A stretch of 64,000 nucleotides of DNA, taken from contig NZ_CP019420.1 in the NCBI RefSeq assembly GCF_001984215.1, forward strand, positions 4,154,001-4,218,000. The letters are read 5' to 3'. Within the stretch, counting starts at the first letter, position 1. The number at the start of each line of letters is the position of its first letter. Made by a program: the position numbers and the translations under genes. This stretch comes from Mycobacterium sp. MS1601. Lineage in GTDB: Bacteria; Actinomycetota; Actinomycetes; Mycobacteriales; Mycobacteriaceae. Positions 1-8,275 of this stretch are shown in pieces. The notes beneath the pieces were generated by a model, which was not told the DNA's origin, did not search any database, and worked only from the letters and a program-made list of their open reading frames with translations.

Positions 1-318
1 GACTCGTCGACCTACGGTGTGCCGGTCAACTCACCCAACGGGTACCGCACCGACGTGGAGTACGCCACGCAGATGTCCTACAGCGGCATCTATGTGCACG
101 CCGCGCCGTGGTCGGTTGGCAGCCAAGGCTATTCGAACGTCAGCCACGGCTGCCTCAACGTCAGCACCAGCAATGCCCAGTGGTTCTACAACAACACCAA
201 ACGCGGTGACATCGTGGAGGTCATGAACACCGTCGGCTCGCTGCTGCCGGGCACCGACGGCCTCGGTGACTGGAACGTGCCGTGGGATCAATGGCAAGCG
301 GGTAACGCCAACATCTAG
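1..318 (+). CDS. ldtB: L,D-transpeptidase LdtB/LppS (LdtMt2-like), C-terminal part
   Basis: Open from the left edge in frame 1 to a TAG; only the last 105 residues are present. The catalytic YkuD signature is visible: a histidine in IYVHAAPW, then SHGCLNVS with the nucleophilic cysteine. The C-terminal extension ending [17 protein letters not shown] matches the mycobacterial LdtMt2 type (Rv2518c). These exported enzymes form 3-3 cross-links in peptidoglycan outside the membrane. The lipobox and Ig-like domains expected upstream lie outside the window. Which paralogue it is rests on the C-terminal extension and on synteny with orn, cmrA and accD1 downstream. Confidence 0.9.
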   Translation, partial: DSSTYGVPVNSPNGYRTDVEYATQMSYSGIYVHAAPWSVGSQGYSNVSHGCLNVSTSNAQWFYNNTKRGDIVEVMNTVGSLLPGTDGLGDWNVPWDQWQAGNANI

Positions 319-321
319 CGG

Positions 322-897
322 TCACCGCAGCACTTCGATGATCGCCGGATCGTCCGGCAGATATCGAAGCCGAACACGAGTGCCCTGTTCCAGCACCCCG
401 GCGGCGCTGGTACGTGCCTGCCACTGACGGCCGTCGTCGTCGACGAACTGCACTGCCACCCGGGTCACCGGGTTCCCGCCGACGTAGAAGCGCCAGGCCC
501 AGCTCACGGTGCCGGTGGCCGACACGCCGTGGGCAAGCAGCAGTTGCCGCCGCGCGGCGTCCTCACGCCAGCGGCGGCGCACCAGCTCCAGCACCACCAC
601 TGCGAGCACCGCGGCAGCCGTCGCCACCAGGGCGGGGTACCCGCCCAGCCCAACTCCGATCACCGCCATGAGCGCCAGGAACGGCAGCAGGGCAACGCGA
701 AGTGAGAGCACCGGATGCAGGAACACCCCGGCCAACACCAGCACCGAGGCGAGCGCCAAGAGCCAGGCGGCCGCGTGGTCGTGCGGCAGCAGGCGACCCG
801 CGAGAAACCCGCACACCATTCCCGACAGCCAACAACACCAGCAGGCGACCAGTCTCACCGCCCCATTGTGCCCAGGCCTGCTCGTGGACTCGGGCAC
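322..897 (-). CDS. membrane protein with DUF3592-like C-terminal domain
   Basis: A 191-residue protein, convergent with the transpeptidase, starting at GTG 897. Residues about 15-110 hold several hydrophobic helices, including VACWCCWLSGMVCGFLAG and a long stretch near ALLPFLALMAVIGVGLGG. After a basic RRRWRED segment, a soluble C-terminal part (about 125-191) runs GTVSWAWRFY...RVAVQFVDDDGRQWQARTS and ends in RYLPDDP, which resembles the beta-rich DUF3592 type. No enzymatic motif is seen and the role is unknown. The reading frame is clean and codon use fits the chromosome, so the gene is probably real. Confidence 0.7.
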   Translation of the reverse strand: MPESTSRPGHNGAVRLVACWCCWLSGMVCGFLAGRLLPHDHAAAWLLALASVLVLAGVFLHPVLSLRVALLPFLALMAVIGVGLGGYPALVATAAAVLAVVVLELVRRRWREDAARRQLLLAHGVSATGTVSWAWRFYVGGNPVTRVAVQFVDDDGRQWQARTSAAGVLEQGTRVRLRYLPDDPAIIEVLR

Positions 898-1257
898 ATC
901 GCCGGGTGCCTAAGGGTTTTCGTCGCCGCCATCGGCGACACCGACCACCCCAGGAGGCGCCGACTCCGATCTCCACCGGCTGTCGACCGAGTTGAAGGCT
1001 CTGAGTGTCAACGACATTCGGCTCGCGGTCCCGTCCATCTGCATCCCGCCGGTCAGTGGTGGTCGACCACGACTGGACCACGATGTTCGTCGTGGCCGTT
1101 GCCGACCGCTATTGAGGACGACAACTGTCGGCGAGATCGCCCACATCGACTAGGAGCGAGACAACACATGAACCTGTGACGCTCGCGTAGCATGTGCGTA
1201 ACGGTGACGTACGCCACTCGAGCCGGTGGTGAGTCCGCCCGGCTGCTCCGGAGGTGA
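898..1257. other. intergenic region upstream of the Fe-alcohol dehydrogenase
   Basis: This 360-base stretch has no convincing gene; open frames here have unnatural composition and no recognisable motif. It holds the putative regulatory element at 1049-1068 and a strong Shine-Dalgarno GGAGG at 1250-1254 before the ATG at 1258. The promoter of the alcohol dehydrogenase/two-component operon must lie here. Confidence 0.6.
1049..1068. promoter_or_regulatory. candidate response-regulator site upstream of Fe-ADH
   Basis: The sequence CCGGTCAGTGGTGGTCGACC contains the palindrome TGGTCGACCA (1059-1068 with the next base). Its reverse-strand likeness recurs upstream of the channel gene (4423-4456), where CCTGACCGGTCG occurs twice. 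Sharing between two promoters of one functional module suggests a common regulator, plausibly the adjacent LuxR-type response regulator. This is inference from similarity only. Confidence 0.4.
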
Positions 1258-2421
1258 ATGGCAAGAGTGCGAGCCACGCTCGAAAAGTTCTTCATCCCGG
1301 AGACCATCTTCGGCGTGGGAAGCCTGTCGGAGGTCGGTGACGCCGTCCGTCGAGTTGGCGGTACGCGTGTGTTGGTCGTCAGTGATGCGGGAGTGATGAA
1401 CGCAGGCTGGGTGGAGCGGGCGCTACCGTCCCTGGCTGCTGCCGGACTCGAGCACGTCCTCTGGTCGGAGCTCACGCCGAATCCCAAGGACCACGAGATC
1501 ATCTCGGGCTTTCGCACCTATGTGGACGCCGGCTGTGATGCGCTCCTGGCGATCGGCGGCGGTAGCTGTATCGATGCCACCAAGGCCATTGCCGTCCTCA
1601 GCGGCAACGGGGGAGCCATCCTGGACTACGCGGGCATCGACGCGGTCACCAGGCCGATCCCCCCGATGGTGATGGTGCCCACCACCGGGGGTTCGGGTGC
1701 CGACGTATCGCAGTTCTGCGTCATCACCGACACCGTCGAACGGCTCAAACGAACCATTGCCGGTCGCGCTCTGGTCCCCGACATCTCGCTGACCGACCCG
1801 GCGCTGCTCACCACCATGCCCGCCGATCTGGCGGTGCATTCGGCCCTCGATGCTCTCAGCCACGGTGTGGAGGCCTACCTGTCCAAGGCCGCCAACTCGC
1901 TCAGCGACGTCCACGCGCTGGCCGCCATCCGCGGAGTGGCCGAGAACGTACTGGTGACACTCGACGATCCGAAGGATCAGCACGCCTGGACCGAAATCGC
2001 CCGGAGCAGCCTGCACGCAGGAGTGGCGTTCAGCAATGCCTTGCTGGGTGCCACACATGCCATCTCGCATCAGATCGGTGGTTATCTCGACCTGCCTCAT
2101 GGTTTGCTGAACGCCATCCTGCTTCCGCATGTGATGCGGTTCAACGCCGAAACCCGGCCCGAGCGGTTGACGGCCATTGCCGGGGCCATGGGTGTGGAGA
2201 CCAGCAGGCTGTCGCCACGTGAGGCGGCGGATGCCGCCATCGAAGAGGTGATCACCCTGCAAGACAAGCTGGGTATCCCGGCCGGCTTGAGCGATGTGGG
2301 CGTGGACCGGTTGGACTTCGGCCGCTTTGCGAAGAACGCCATGGACGACGTCTACATCACGACAAATCCCAGGGCGGTGAGCAAAGAGGATGTCGAGAGC
2401 ATTTGTTTCGCTGCCTACTGA
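1258..2421 (+). CDS. iron-containing alcohol dehydrogenase, ErcA-like
   Basis: A 387-residue group III (Fe-type) alcohol dehydrogenase. The NAD-binding GGGSCIDATKAI motif lies near residue 98, PTTGGSGADVS follows, and metal-ligand histidines are in HSALDALSHGVEAYL, GATHAISHQIGG and LPHGLLNAILLPHV. Length and sequence resemble ErcA of the Pseudomonas ethanol-oxidation regulatory cascade more than the longer mycobacterial methanol oxidoreductase Mno. It overlaps the next gene, a sensor kinase, by 32 bases, as if its activity or product were coupled to sensing. ATG 1258 sits 3 bases after GGAGG; in-frame GTG 1267 is a possible alternative. The substrate is unknown, probably a primary alcohol. 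Confidence 0.85.
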   Translation: MARVRATLEKFFIPETIFGVGSLSEVGDAVRRVGGTRVLVVSDAGVMNAGWVERALPSLAAAGLEHVLWSELTPNPKDHEIISGFRTYVDAGCDALLAIGGGSCIDATKAIAVLSGNGGAILDYAGIDAVTRPIPPMVMVPTTGGSGADVSQFCVITDTVERLKRTIAGRALVPDISLTDPALLTTMPADLAVHSALDALSHGVEAYLSKAANSLSDVHALAAIRGVAENVLVTLDDPKDQHAWTEIARSSLHAGVAFSNALLGATHAISHQIGGYLDLPHGLLNAILLPHVMRFNAETRPERLTAIAGAMGVETSRLSPREAADAAIEEVITLQDKLGIPAGLSDVGVDRLDFGRFAKNAMDDVYITTNPRAVSKEDVESICFAAY

Positions 2422-3763
2422 CCGGGCGGTCGGCGACGACAATTCCGACCAGTGGCTCGAGCGGCTCACCGGAGCTCGATCCTCGAAGCCCACCTTCTAT
2501 GCCGAATGGCGGCGCAAGAGCCATGGCCTCGACCGGGCCATCGAGGCCATCAAGGCCATCTCGGCGGCGCTGTGCACCACGACCCACGGCCCGCTGGCGC
2601 TCTGCGAAGCTGTGGTGGATGCGCTGGGGCGGCACTTCGATGCCACCTCGGTGCGGCTGTCCTTGACCCAGGCGGTTTCATCGGTTGCGCAACCGCCTTT
2701 GGTCGCCGTCTGGCCCGAATCCGGCGCCGATCCGCGCGAGGGGCACCTCGAGCTGGAGCAACAGGTGCGCGCAACGCGGGCCCCCGTCGTCTCACCGATC
2801 GGAGGCGGGACAGGTGTTGGCGCTCCGATCGTCTTCGGCTCGGATCTGGTGGGGACGGTGCTGATCGAACTGGGCCACAGCGCCGCGGTGGACGACAGTG
2901 ACATCTCGATCCTGGAGACGGTGGCCAACCAGATGGCCGTGGCCCTGGCCAACGCGTACACGTTCGACGAGAGTGAGAGGCTGCGGGCGGAGGCGCTGGC
3001 GGGGTGGTCCGAAGCGGATCGGCAGGCCACCGAACTGGAATCCCGCAACCGGCAGCTGGAATCAGCGCACCGCCGGCTGGCTGCGGCAGGGCAGCGACAG
3101 CTGATCAATCAGGAGCGGCAGCGCATCGCCCGAGAACTGCACGACAGTGTCGCCCAGCACCTGATCAGTATCGGGATGAACCTCGAATGGTGTCGTCAGC
3201 AGGGGCCGCATTCCACCGCGTTGCAGCGGCGGGTGATGGTTTCCCAGGACCTCACCCGCGCTGCACTGACCCGGATGCGGGCGGCGATCTTCGAACTGTC
3301 GGCTCTCGACGACACCCGCAACGGTCTTCGGCAGGCGCTCGTGGACCTTGCCGAGCAGTTCCGGGCGGCAACACGGCTACAGGTCTCGGCGCGGTCGCGA
3401 GGGACATCGCGGATGTTGTCCACGGCCGTGAGCTACGCGCTGTTCACCATCGCTCAGGAGGCAATGTTCAATGTCGTTCGGCACGCTGAGGCGACCCGCG
3501 CCTGGATCGAGCTCGTTCACCATGACGAGTTCGTACAGGTGTCAGTGGCAGACGATGGCACCGGCGACGCCTCCGCCATTCGCCGCACCTTGACCGGAAG
3601 TGCGCCGTCCGGTCATGACCACCGCGGCCTGATCAACATTCGACAGCGGGTAGCCGAGGTGGGTGGAAGTGTGACGGCATGTCCCCGCCGTGGTGGCGGA
3701 ACTCGGGTGGTGGTGCGGGTGCCGTTGACAGACTCCACGACGGTGCGCGGTCACAATGGCTGA
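2390..3763 (+). CDS. GAF-containing NarL-type sensor histidine kinase (MnoS-like)
   Basis: A 457-residue soluble histidine kinase without membrane segments. Residues about 60-190 form a GAF-like sensor, about 195-235 a charged coiled coil, then the HisKA_3 dimerisation box ERQRIARELHDSVAQ with phosphoacceptor H251. The HATPase domain shows the N box QEAMFNVVRHAEA, DDGTGD and GLINIRQRVAEVGG. This is the HPK7 architecture that partners LuxR-type regulators. It overlaps the dehydrogenase by 32 bases and the response regulator by 8 (ATGGCTGA), so the three are translationally linked. M. smegmatis MnoSR, which controls methanol oxidation, has the same type; which alcohol or aldehyde is sensed here is not visible. 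Confidence 0.85.
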   Translation: MSRAFVSLPTDRAVGDDNSDQWLERLTGARSSKPTFYAEWRRKSHGLDRAIEAIKAISAALCTTTHGPLALCEAVVDALGRHFDATSVRLSLTQAVSSVAQPPLVAVWPESGADPREGHLELEQQVRATRAPVVSPIGGGTGVGAPIVFGSDLVGTVLIELGHSAAVDDSDISILETVANQMAVALANAYTFDESERLRAEALAGWSEADRQATELESRNRQLESAHRRLAAAGQRQLINQERQRIARELHDSVAQHLISIGMNLEWCRQQGPHSTALQRRVMVSQDLTRAALTRMRAAIFELSALDDTRNGLRQALVDLAEQFRAATRLQVSARSRGTSRMLSTAVSYALFTIAQEAMFNVVRHAEATRAWIELVHHDEFVQVSVADDGTGDASAIRRTLTGSAPSGHDHRGLINIRQRVAEVGGSVTACPRRGGGTRVVVRVPLTDSTTVRGHNG

Positions 3764-4418
3764 AGAGACGCCTGCGGACCGGGCGATCCGGGTGGTCATC
3801 ATCGATGACCACACCATCGTCAGGGAGGGTCTGGTGTCCATCCTCGATCTGGAAGCGGGCATCGAGGTTGTCGGGCAGGCGGCGGGAATCAATGACGCGG
3901 TGCCGACGGTGGCCCGCTGCAACCCAGACCTCGTGTTGTTGGATCTCAACCTGGGAGAGGGGTCGCCGGCCGCGGGTTTGGGGGTCTGTGACGACATCGT
4001 GCGGCTCTTCCCGTCGGTGGGAGTCATCGTGTTGACCACGTTCCACGAGCAGGCTCTCGTTCTTGATGCCATCAGGCGGGGCGCAAAAGCCTATGTGCTC
4101 AAAGACATCGACGCCATCGAGCTGGCAAAGATCATCCGCGCGGTACGCCGGGGGGAGTCGGCGTTCGACACCCGAAGCGCGGCTCAGGTTGTCAGGTCTT
4201 TGGCGGGTCGCGACGACGACGATCCGCCGTTGACCGGGCGTGAAATTGAGATCATCACGCTGTTGGCCAGCGGACTGACGAATCGCGAGATCGGCAAAGC
4301 TGCACTGATCAGCGAGAGCACCGTGAAGTTCCACCTGCGCAGCATCATGAAAAAGCTCAGCGTCAAGCACCGCGCCGAGGTGGTCTACGTCGCCGGCAAG
4401 CTCGGCGTCCTGCAGTAG
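3756..4418 (+). CDS. NarL/LuxR-family response regulator (MnoR-like)
   Basis: A 220-residue response regulator. The receiver domain has the acidic pair D17-D18 (IIDDHT) and phosphoacceptor D63 (LVLLDLNLG). The C-terminal LuxR helix-turn-helix begins at PPLTGREIEI and contains SGLTNREIGKAALISESTVK. It starts inside the kinase stop region (8-base overlap), so the kinase is its obvious partner. Candidate DNA targets are the related elements at 1049-1068 and 4423-4456, one before the dehydrogenase and one immediately after this gene, before the channel gene. This fits control of an alcohol/aldehyde oxidation module, though target binding is inferred. Confidence 0.9.
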   Translation: MAEETPADRAIRVVIIDDHTIVREGLVSILDLEAGIEVVGQAAGINDAVPTVARCNPDLVLLDLNLGEGSPAAGLGVCDDIVRLFPSVGVIVLTTFHEQALVLDAIRRGAKAYVLKDIDAIELAKIIRAVRRGESAFDTRSAAQVVRSLAGRDDDDPPLTGREIEIITLLASGLTNREIGKAALISESTVKFHLRSIMKKLSVKHRAEVVYVAGKLGVLQ

Positions 4419-4422
4419 CGCC

Positions 4423-4456
4423 CCTGACCGGTCGACCACCACCACCTGACCGGTCG
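4423..4456. promoter_or_regulatory. direct repeat of CCTGACCGGTCG upstream of the MIP channel
   Basis: CCTGACCGGTCG occurs at 4423-4434 and again at 4445-4456, spaced 22 bases (about two helical turns) and each containing the palindrome GACCGGTC. A further inverted half, CGGTCAGG, lies near 4477. The array is about 105 bases before the channel gene start. The spacing suits a dimeric regulator bound on one DNA face; the response regulator just upstream is the first candidate. Confidence 0.5.
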
Positions 4457-4560
4457 GACAGGTACGGAGATCCGAGCGGTCAGGTTTCATCTGTGACCTG
4501 GATCGCTACTGTTGCTCTTGGATTTGAGATCTGTTCAGCCACAAGAGCATAGGGGCTCTG

Positions 4561-5298
4561 ATGGAATTCGACCTCCGGCGACGGGTAGCTGCGGAATTCA
4601 TCGGTACGGCGTTGCTGGTGATTTTCGGTCCAGGTTCGGTTGTGGCAGCGCTGGTCGCCCAAGAAGGTGAAATCGATTATCCTTCAGTCGGTTTCATTTC
4701 TCTGTCGTTCGGCATCGTGGTGGCTGCCGTGATCTACGGATTCGGCACCGTGTCCGGGGCGCACATCAATCCCGCCGTGACTTTCGCGCTGGCGGTGATC
4801 AAGCGCTTCTCGTGGGCGGAAGTAGCGCCATATGTGTTGGCGCAGTTGGCCGGTGCGGTGGGCGGCGCCCTGCTGGTGGTCGCGATGTTCGGCTCCCGCG
4901 CCGCTGAACTGGGCCTCATCGGGGCGACCACTCTGGGCGATGGGGTGAGCATCTCGGCGGGAATTCTCGCCGAAGTGGTGGGCACCTTCCTGCTCATGTT
5001 CACCATCATGGCCGTGGCCGTGAATCCACGCGCTCCAGCGGGTTGGGCCGGACTGATGATCGGTCTGTCAGTGGTGGGCGCCATCTTGGTGATGGCTCCG
5101 CTGACTGGCGCGTCCTTCAACCCGGCCAGGACGTTCGGGCCTTACCTGGTCAGCGGTTTTGTGGGTGCGGCGCCGCCATGGTCGGAGCTCGTCGTGTACA
5201 TCATCGGGCCGCTGGTGGGTGCCACCGTTGCCGCGGTTGTCTACACACTGGTCGCCCTTCCGCGTGCACCCGCACCGAATGCTGCATCTGTCGATTGA
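4561..5298 (+). CDS. MIP-family channel (aquaporin-like)
   Basis: A 245-residue membrane protein with six hydrophobic helices and the two MIP half-helix signatures, HINPAVTFAL and SFNPARTFGP. The residue after the second NPAR is threonine, not the aspartate typical of glycerol facilitators (NPARD), which favours an aquaporin-type or small-neutral-solute pore. The gene lies between a two-component system and formaldehyde dehydrogenase, so it may admit small alcohols or diols used by these enzymes, or protect against solute stress; the substrate is inferred. It begins at ATG 4561 in its own transcription unit behind the repeat at 4423-4456. Confidence 0.85.
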   Translation: MEFDLRRRVAAEFIGTALLVIFGPGSVVAALVAQEGEIDYPSVGFISLSFGIVVAAVIYGFGTVSGAHINPAVTFALAVIKRFSWAEVAPYVLAQLAGAVGGALLVVAMFGSRAAELGLIGATTLGDGVSISAGILAEVVGTFLLMFTIMAVAVNPRAPAGWAGLMIGLSVVGAILVMAPLTGASFNPARTFGPYLVSGFVGAAPPWSELVVYIIGPLVGATVAAVVYTLVALPRAPAPNAASVD

Positions 5299-5337
5299 AG
5301 CACTACTCCTGCAAGGTAATTCACGAAAGGAACACCG

Positions 5338-6552
5338 ATGTCCGGAAATCGCGTAGTTGTCTACAAGGGGCCAGGTCAGGTCGCCGTCGAAGCCATCGAC
5401 TATCCGAAGCTGGAGCTTCCCGAGGACGTGGTGAACGGGCTCGGTATCAAGAAGAAGGCGCCGCACGCCGCGATCCTGAAGGTGGTGTCCACCAACATCT
5501 GCGGAAGCGACCAGCACATGGTTCGCGGCCGCACCACCGCACCCGTCGGGCAGACGTTGGGCCATGAGATCACCGGCGAGGTGATCGAGACCGGCGACGA
5601 CGTGTTGTTCCTAAAGCAAGGAGATATCGTCTCGGTTCCGTTCAACATCGCCTGCGGGCGCTGCCGGGCGTGCAACGAGGGTAAGACCGGAATCTGCTTC
5701 AACGTGAACCCGGCCCGCCCCGGCGCTGCATATGGCTACGTAGACATGGGCGGGTGGATCGGCGGCCAGGCCGAATACGTGATGGTGCCGTTCGCCGACT
5801 TCAACCTGCTGAAGTTCCCGGATCGCGACGCCGCCTTGGAGAAGATCCTGGACCTGACGATGCTCTCGGACATTTTCCCCACCGGGTACCACGGCGCCTA
5901 CACCGCCGGCGTCACCACGGGGTCCACGGTGTACGTGGCGGGTGCGGGTCCGGTCGGTCTGGCCGCGGCCTACTCTGCGCAGCTGCTCGGAGCCTCCGTG
6001 GTGATCGTGGGCGACATGATTCCCGAGCGGCTGGCGCAGGCTCGCAGCTTCGGCTGCGAAACGGTGGACCTGCGAGAGTCGGGGGAGCTGGACGAGAAAA
6101 TCGAGCAGATCGTCGGCGAGCCCGTGGTGGATGCGGCGGTGGACGCGGTGGGCTTCGAGGCACGCGGGCACGGCGAAGGGGCGGCCGAGCAGCCTGCCAC
6201 CGTGCTCAACGACATCATGACCATCGCGAGAGCGGGGGCGTCTTTGGGTATCCCAGGCCTGTACGTCACCGGCGATCCTGGTGGAGTCGACAAGAATGCG
6301 CAGATAGGCCAGTTGGGTGTGCGCATCGGGCTCGGCTGGGCGAAATCCCACTCGTTCGCCACCGGTCAATGCCCAGTCAAGAAGTACAACCGGCAGCTGG
6401 CGAACCTCATCCTCAGCGGCAAGGCGCACATCGCCAAGGCGGTCAATGCCACGCCGATTCCGCTCGATGAGGCGCCCCAGGGTTATGCGCAGTTCGACAA
6501 GGGCGCGGCCACCAAGTACGTGCTGAATCCGAACGGCTTCATCGCCGCCTGA
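5338..6552 (+). CDS. fdhA: formaldehyde dehydrogenase, glutathione-independent (FdhA-like)
   Basis: A 404-residue zinc alcohol dehydrogenase-superfamily protein. Catalytic-zinc ligands C55 (NICGSDQH) and H76-E77 (LGHE) are present. The structural-zinc loop has C106, C109, C112 and C120. The nucleotide fold shows VAGAGPVGLAA. The long N-terminal start (VVVYKGPGQVAVE) and the insert after the zinc loop are typical of the Pseudomonas putida enzyme, which oxidises formaldehyde or longer aldehydes with tightly bound NAD. It starts 39 bases after the channel gene with AAAGGA upstream, so the two are probably co-transcribed. It would complete alcohol to acid oxidation together with the Fe-ADH. A perfect hairpin follows at 6577-6610. 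Confidence 0.85.
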   Translation: MSGNRVVVYKGPGQVAVEAIDYPKLELPEDVVNGLGIKKKAPHAAILKVVSTNICGSDQHMVRGRTTAPVGQTLGHEITGEVIETGDDVLFLKQGDIVSVPFNIACGRCRACNEGKTGICFNVNPARPGAAYGYVDMGGWIGGQAEYVMVPFADFNLLKFPDRDAALEKILDLTMLSDIFPTGYHGAYTAGVTTGSTVYVAGAGPVGLAAAYSAQLLGASVVIVGDMIPERLAQARSFGCETVDLRESGELDEKIEQIVGEPVVDAAVDAVGFEARGHGEGAAEQPATVLNDIMTIARAGASLGIPGLYVTGDPGGVDKNAQIGQLGVRIGLGWAKSHSFATGQCPVKKYNRQLANLILSGKAHIAKAVNATPIPLDEAPQGYAQFDKGAATKYVLNPNGFIAA

Positions 6553-6576
6553 GCTCCCCGCAGACCCCGGAAACGC

Positions 6577-6610
6577 GTGAACGGCTCTGGAGAAATCCAG
6601 AGCCGTTCAC
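6577..6610 (+). terminator. hairpin terminator after fdhA
   Basis: A perfect 14-bp inverted repeat (GTGAACGGCTCTGG, loop AGAAAT, CCAGAGCCGTTCAC) lies 25 bases after the fdhA stop and just before the tRNA-His fragment. There is no U tract, as is common in mycobacterial terminators. Before insertion of the element it would also have sat downstream of tRNA-His on the other strand. Confidence 0.75.
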
Positions 6611-6613
6611 GTT

Positions 6614-6664
6614 CGGGGTGGCTGACGGGACTCGAACCCGCGACAGCCAGGATCACAACCTGGT
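6614..6664 (-). repeat. left attachment repeat (tRNA-His 3' fragment)
   Basis: These 51 bases are identical to 12348-12398. On the minus strand they are the 3' part of tRNA-His, from the anticodon stem through the T arm to the acceptor end; homology stops inside the tRNA at 6664/12398. This is the classic duplication left by a tyrosine integrase at a tRNA 3' end. Confidence 0.93.
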
Positions 6665-6683
6665 TGTAAAAAACCCCGTATTA

Positions 6684-6699
6684 CCAGTTCAGAGGCTAT
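6684..6699 (+). repeat. candidate integrase arm-type site (left)
   Basis: CAGTTCAGAGGCTAT at 6685-6699 is repeated exactly at 12156-12170 near the other end of the element, and the shorter CCAGTTCAG recurs at 6751-6759. Short direct repeats flanking both att cores are what arm-binding sites of lambda-type integrases look like. The function is inferred. Confidence 0.45.
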
Positions 6700-6802
6700 T
6701 TCTGTAAAATGCTCTGCAACCTTAAGGCGAACCGGAGCGGACACAAAGAGCCAGTTCAGGAACGTATGGCGTTGCATAGGAGTTGCGGGCTAAGGTTGCA
6801 AC

Positions 6803-7957
6803 ATGTCTCCAAAACCTGCTACTCGCAAGGCCGCCAGACGCCGCGGATGGGGCACTTTACGCACCATGCGGAGCGGCAGAATTCAGGCTTCTTATGTCCA
6901 CGATGACGGCATGCGCTACTACGCCGTGCATACCTTCAGTGACGACTTGTCGGCCGAGGCGTGGCTGGCCACCGAGCGCAGACTGATCGAACTCGATACG
7001 TGGACGCCGCCTGCCGTGCGTGCCGCCCGTGAGGTGGTTGCCGGCCTCACGGTGCGGGAGTACGCCGCCCAGTGGATGGAGCACCGCGACCTCGCCCCCA
7101 AGACGCGCTCGCTGTACACCGCGCTCCTAGATAGCCGGATCCTGCCGCCCCTCGGTGACTCGATTGTCAAGGCCGTGACGCCCGCGGACATCCGGGCGTG
7201 GTGGGTGGGGCTGGGGAAGGACACCCCGACCCGGAACATCCACAGCTACCAACTCTTGAAGTCGATCTTCAATACTGCGATTGCTGACCAGATGATCACG
7301 GTCAACCCGTGCCAGATCGCCTCCGCGGGGAAGCCACCCAAACCGCGTGACGTGAAGCCATTGACGCCTGCCGAGTTGGTCAAGGTCGCGGAGGAGGTGC
7401 CGGCCAACTACCGGGTGGCGGTGCCCGTCGCGGCATGGTGCGGGCTGCGCTTCGGTGAGCTCATCGAACTGCGTCGCAAAGACGTGCACGACGACGGCGA
7501 GCTAATGACGCTCAAGATCCGCCGCGCTGCCACCCGTGTAGACAACACGCTGGTGGTCGGCAAGACAAAGACGGATGCTGGACTGCGGGACGTCACAGTG
7601 CCGCCGCATGTGGCGAGCCAGTTGCGCGACCACATGAAGGTGCTCACCAAGCCGGGTGCGGATGCGTTCGTGTTCACCACAACTCGTGGTCAGCGGCTCT
7701 CTACGACTGCCTTCACCAAGCAGCTTAAGAAAGGCTTCGCCGTAGTGGGCAAGCCCGACATGAGGATTCACGATCTACGTCACGTCGGGGCTACCTTCGC
7801 CGCGCAGGCTGGCGCGACCACCAAAGAATTGATGAGCCGATTGGGACATGCGACGCCGGGAATGGCGATGCGTTACCAGATCGCGGCCCAGGAACGGGAT
7901 GTGAAGATCGCTGAGGCGATGTCGGCACTCGCCAAAGTTTCCCACATGTGGCACTAG
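6803..7957 (+). CDS. int: phage-type tyrosine integrase
   Basis: A 384-residue site-specific recombinase. The N-terminal part holds an arm-binding-like region and a SAM-like core-binding domain (about 80-165). The catalytic domain shows arginine in AAWCGLRFGELIEL, lysine in KTKTDAGLRDV, the box HDLRH, then RLGHATPGMAMRYQ with the nucleophilic tyrosine. All catalytic residues look intact. It starts at ATG 6803, about 140 bases inside the left attachment repeat, the usual place for an integrase next to its att site. It should catalyse integration into and, with the excisionase, excision from tRNA-His. Confidence 0.93.
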   Translation: MSPKPATRKAARRRGWGTLRTMRSGRIQASYVHDDGMRYYAVHTFSDDLSAEAWLATERRLIELDTWTPPAVRAAREVVAGLTVREYAAQWMEHRDLAPKTRSLYTALLDSRILPPLGDSIVKAVTPADIRAWWVGLGKDTPTRNIHSYQLLKSIFNTAIADQMITVNPCQIASAGKPPKPRDVKPLTPAELVKVAEEVPANYRVAVPVAAWCGLRFGELIELRRKDVHDDGELMTLKIRRAATRVDNTLVVGKTKTDAGLRDVTVPPHVASQLRDHMKVLTKPGADAFVFTTTRGQRLSTTAFTKQLKKGFAVVGKPDMRIHDLRHVGATFAAQAGATTKELMSRLGHATPGMAMRYQIAAQERDVKIAEAMSALAKVSHMWH

Positions 7958-8098
7958 TTCACACTTGGCATATGCGGTAGGGCAGGGGTATAAGCTAGTC
8001 CCACATCAGGCACTACCAGAGTGATTGGCAAACAACACTTTTCGGTGCAATCTCGGTGTAGAGGCCCCACGAAGGGCCAGACGCACACAGGAGGACCA

Positions 8099-8275
8099 TT
8101 GCCGGAAACCTTGCCGCCATGGCTGACCAGTCGGCAGACCGCGGACTACTTGCAGTGCAGCACGAAACACGTCCGCCGGCTACTAGCCGCTGGCCAGCTG
8201 CGTGGCCGTCGGATCGGCCGGCGCGCCATCCGCATTGATCGAGGCTCACTACTGACCCTGGTGGGTGCCAAGTGA
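8099..8275 (+). CDS. excisionase-like helix-turn-helix protein
   Basis: A small MerR-like/HTH_17 DNA-binding protein: WLTSRQTADYLQCSTKHVRR is the helix-turn-helix, followed by the wing residues GRRIGRRAIRIDRGSLL. The preferred start is TTG 8099, giving 58 residues, because GGAGG at 8090-8094 lies just before it; the frame is also open upstream to 8021. Proteins of this kind bend att DNA and steer integrases towards excision. It overlaps the next gene by 4 bases (GTGA). Confidence 0.75.
   Translation: MPETLPPWLTSRQTADYLQCSTKHVRRLLAAGQLRGRRIGRRAIRIDRGSLLTLVGAK

Noticed and set aside
910..1146. Minus-strand open frame in the gap before the Fe-ADH
   Set aside because: Composition is unnatural and there is no start context; it overlaps the likely promoter region.
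1258..2421. Fe-ADH as the methanol oxidoreductase Mno
   Set aside because: It is 387 residues with an ErcA-like N-terminus; Mno is longer and differs at the start as I recall it. The neighbours are similar, so only the enzyme call was changed.
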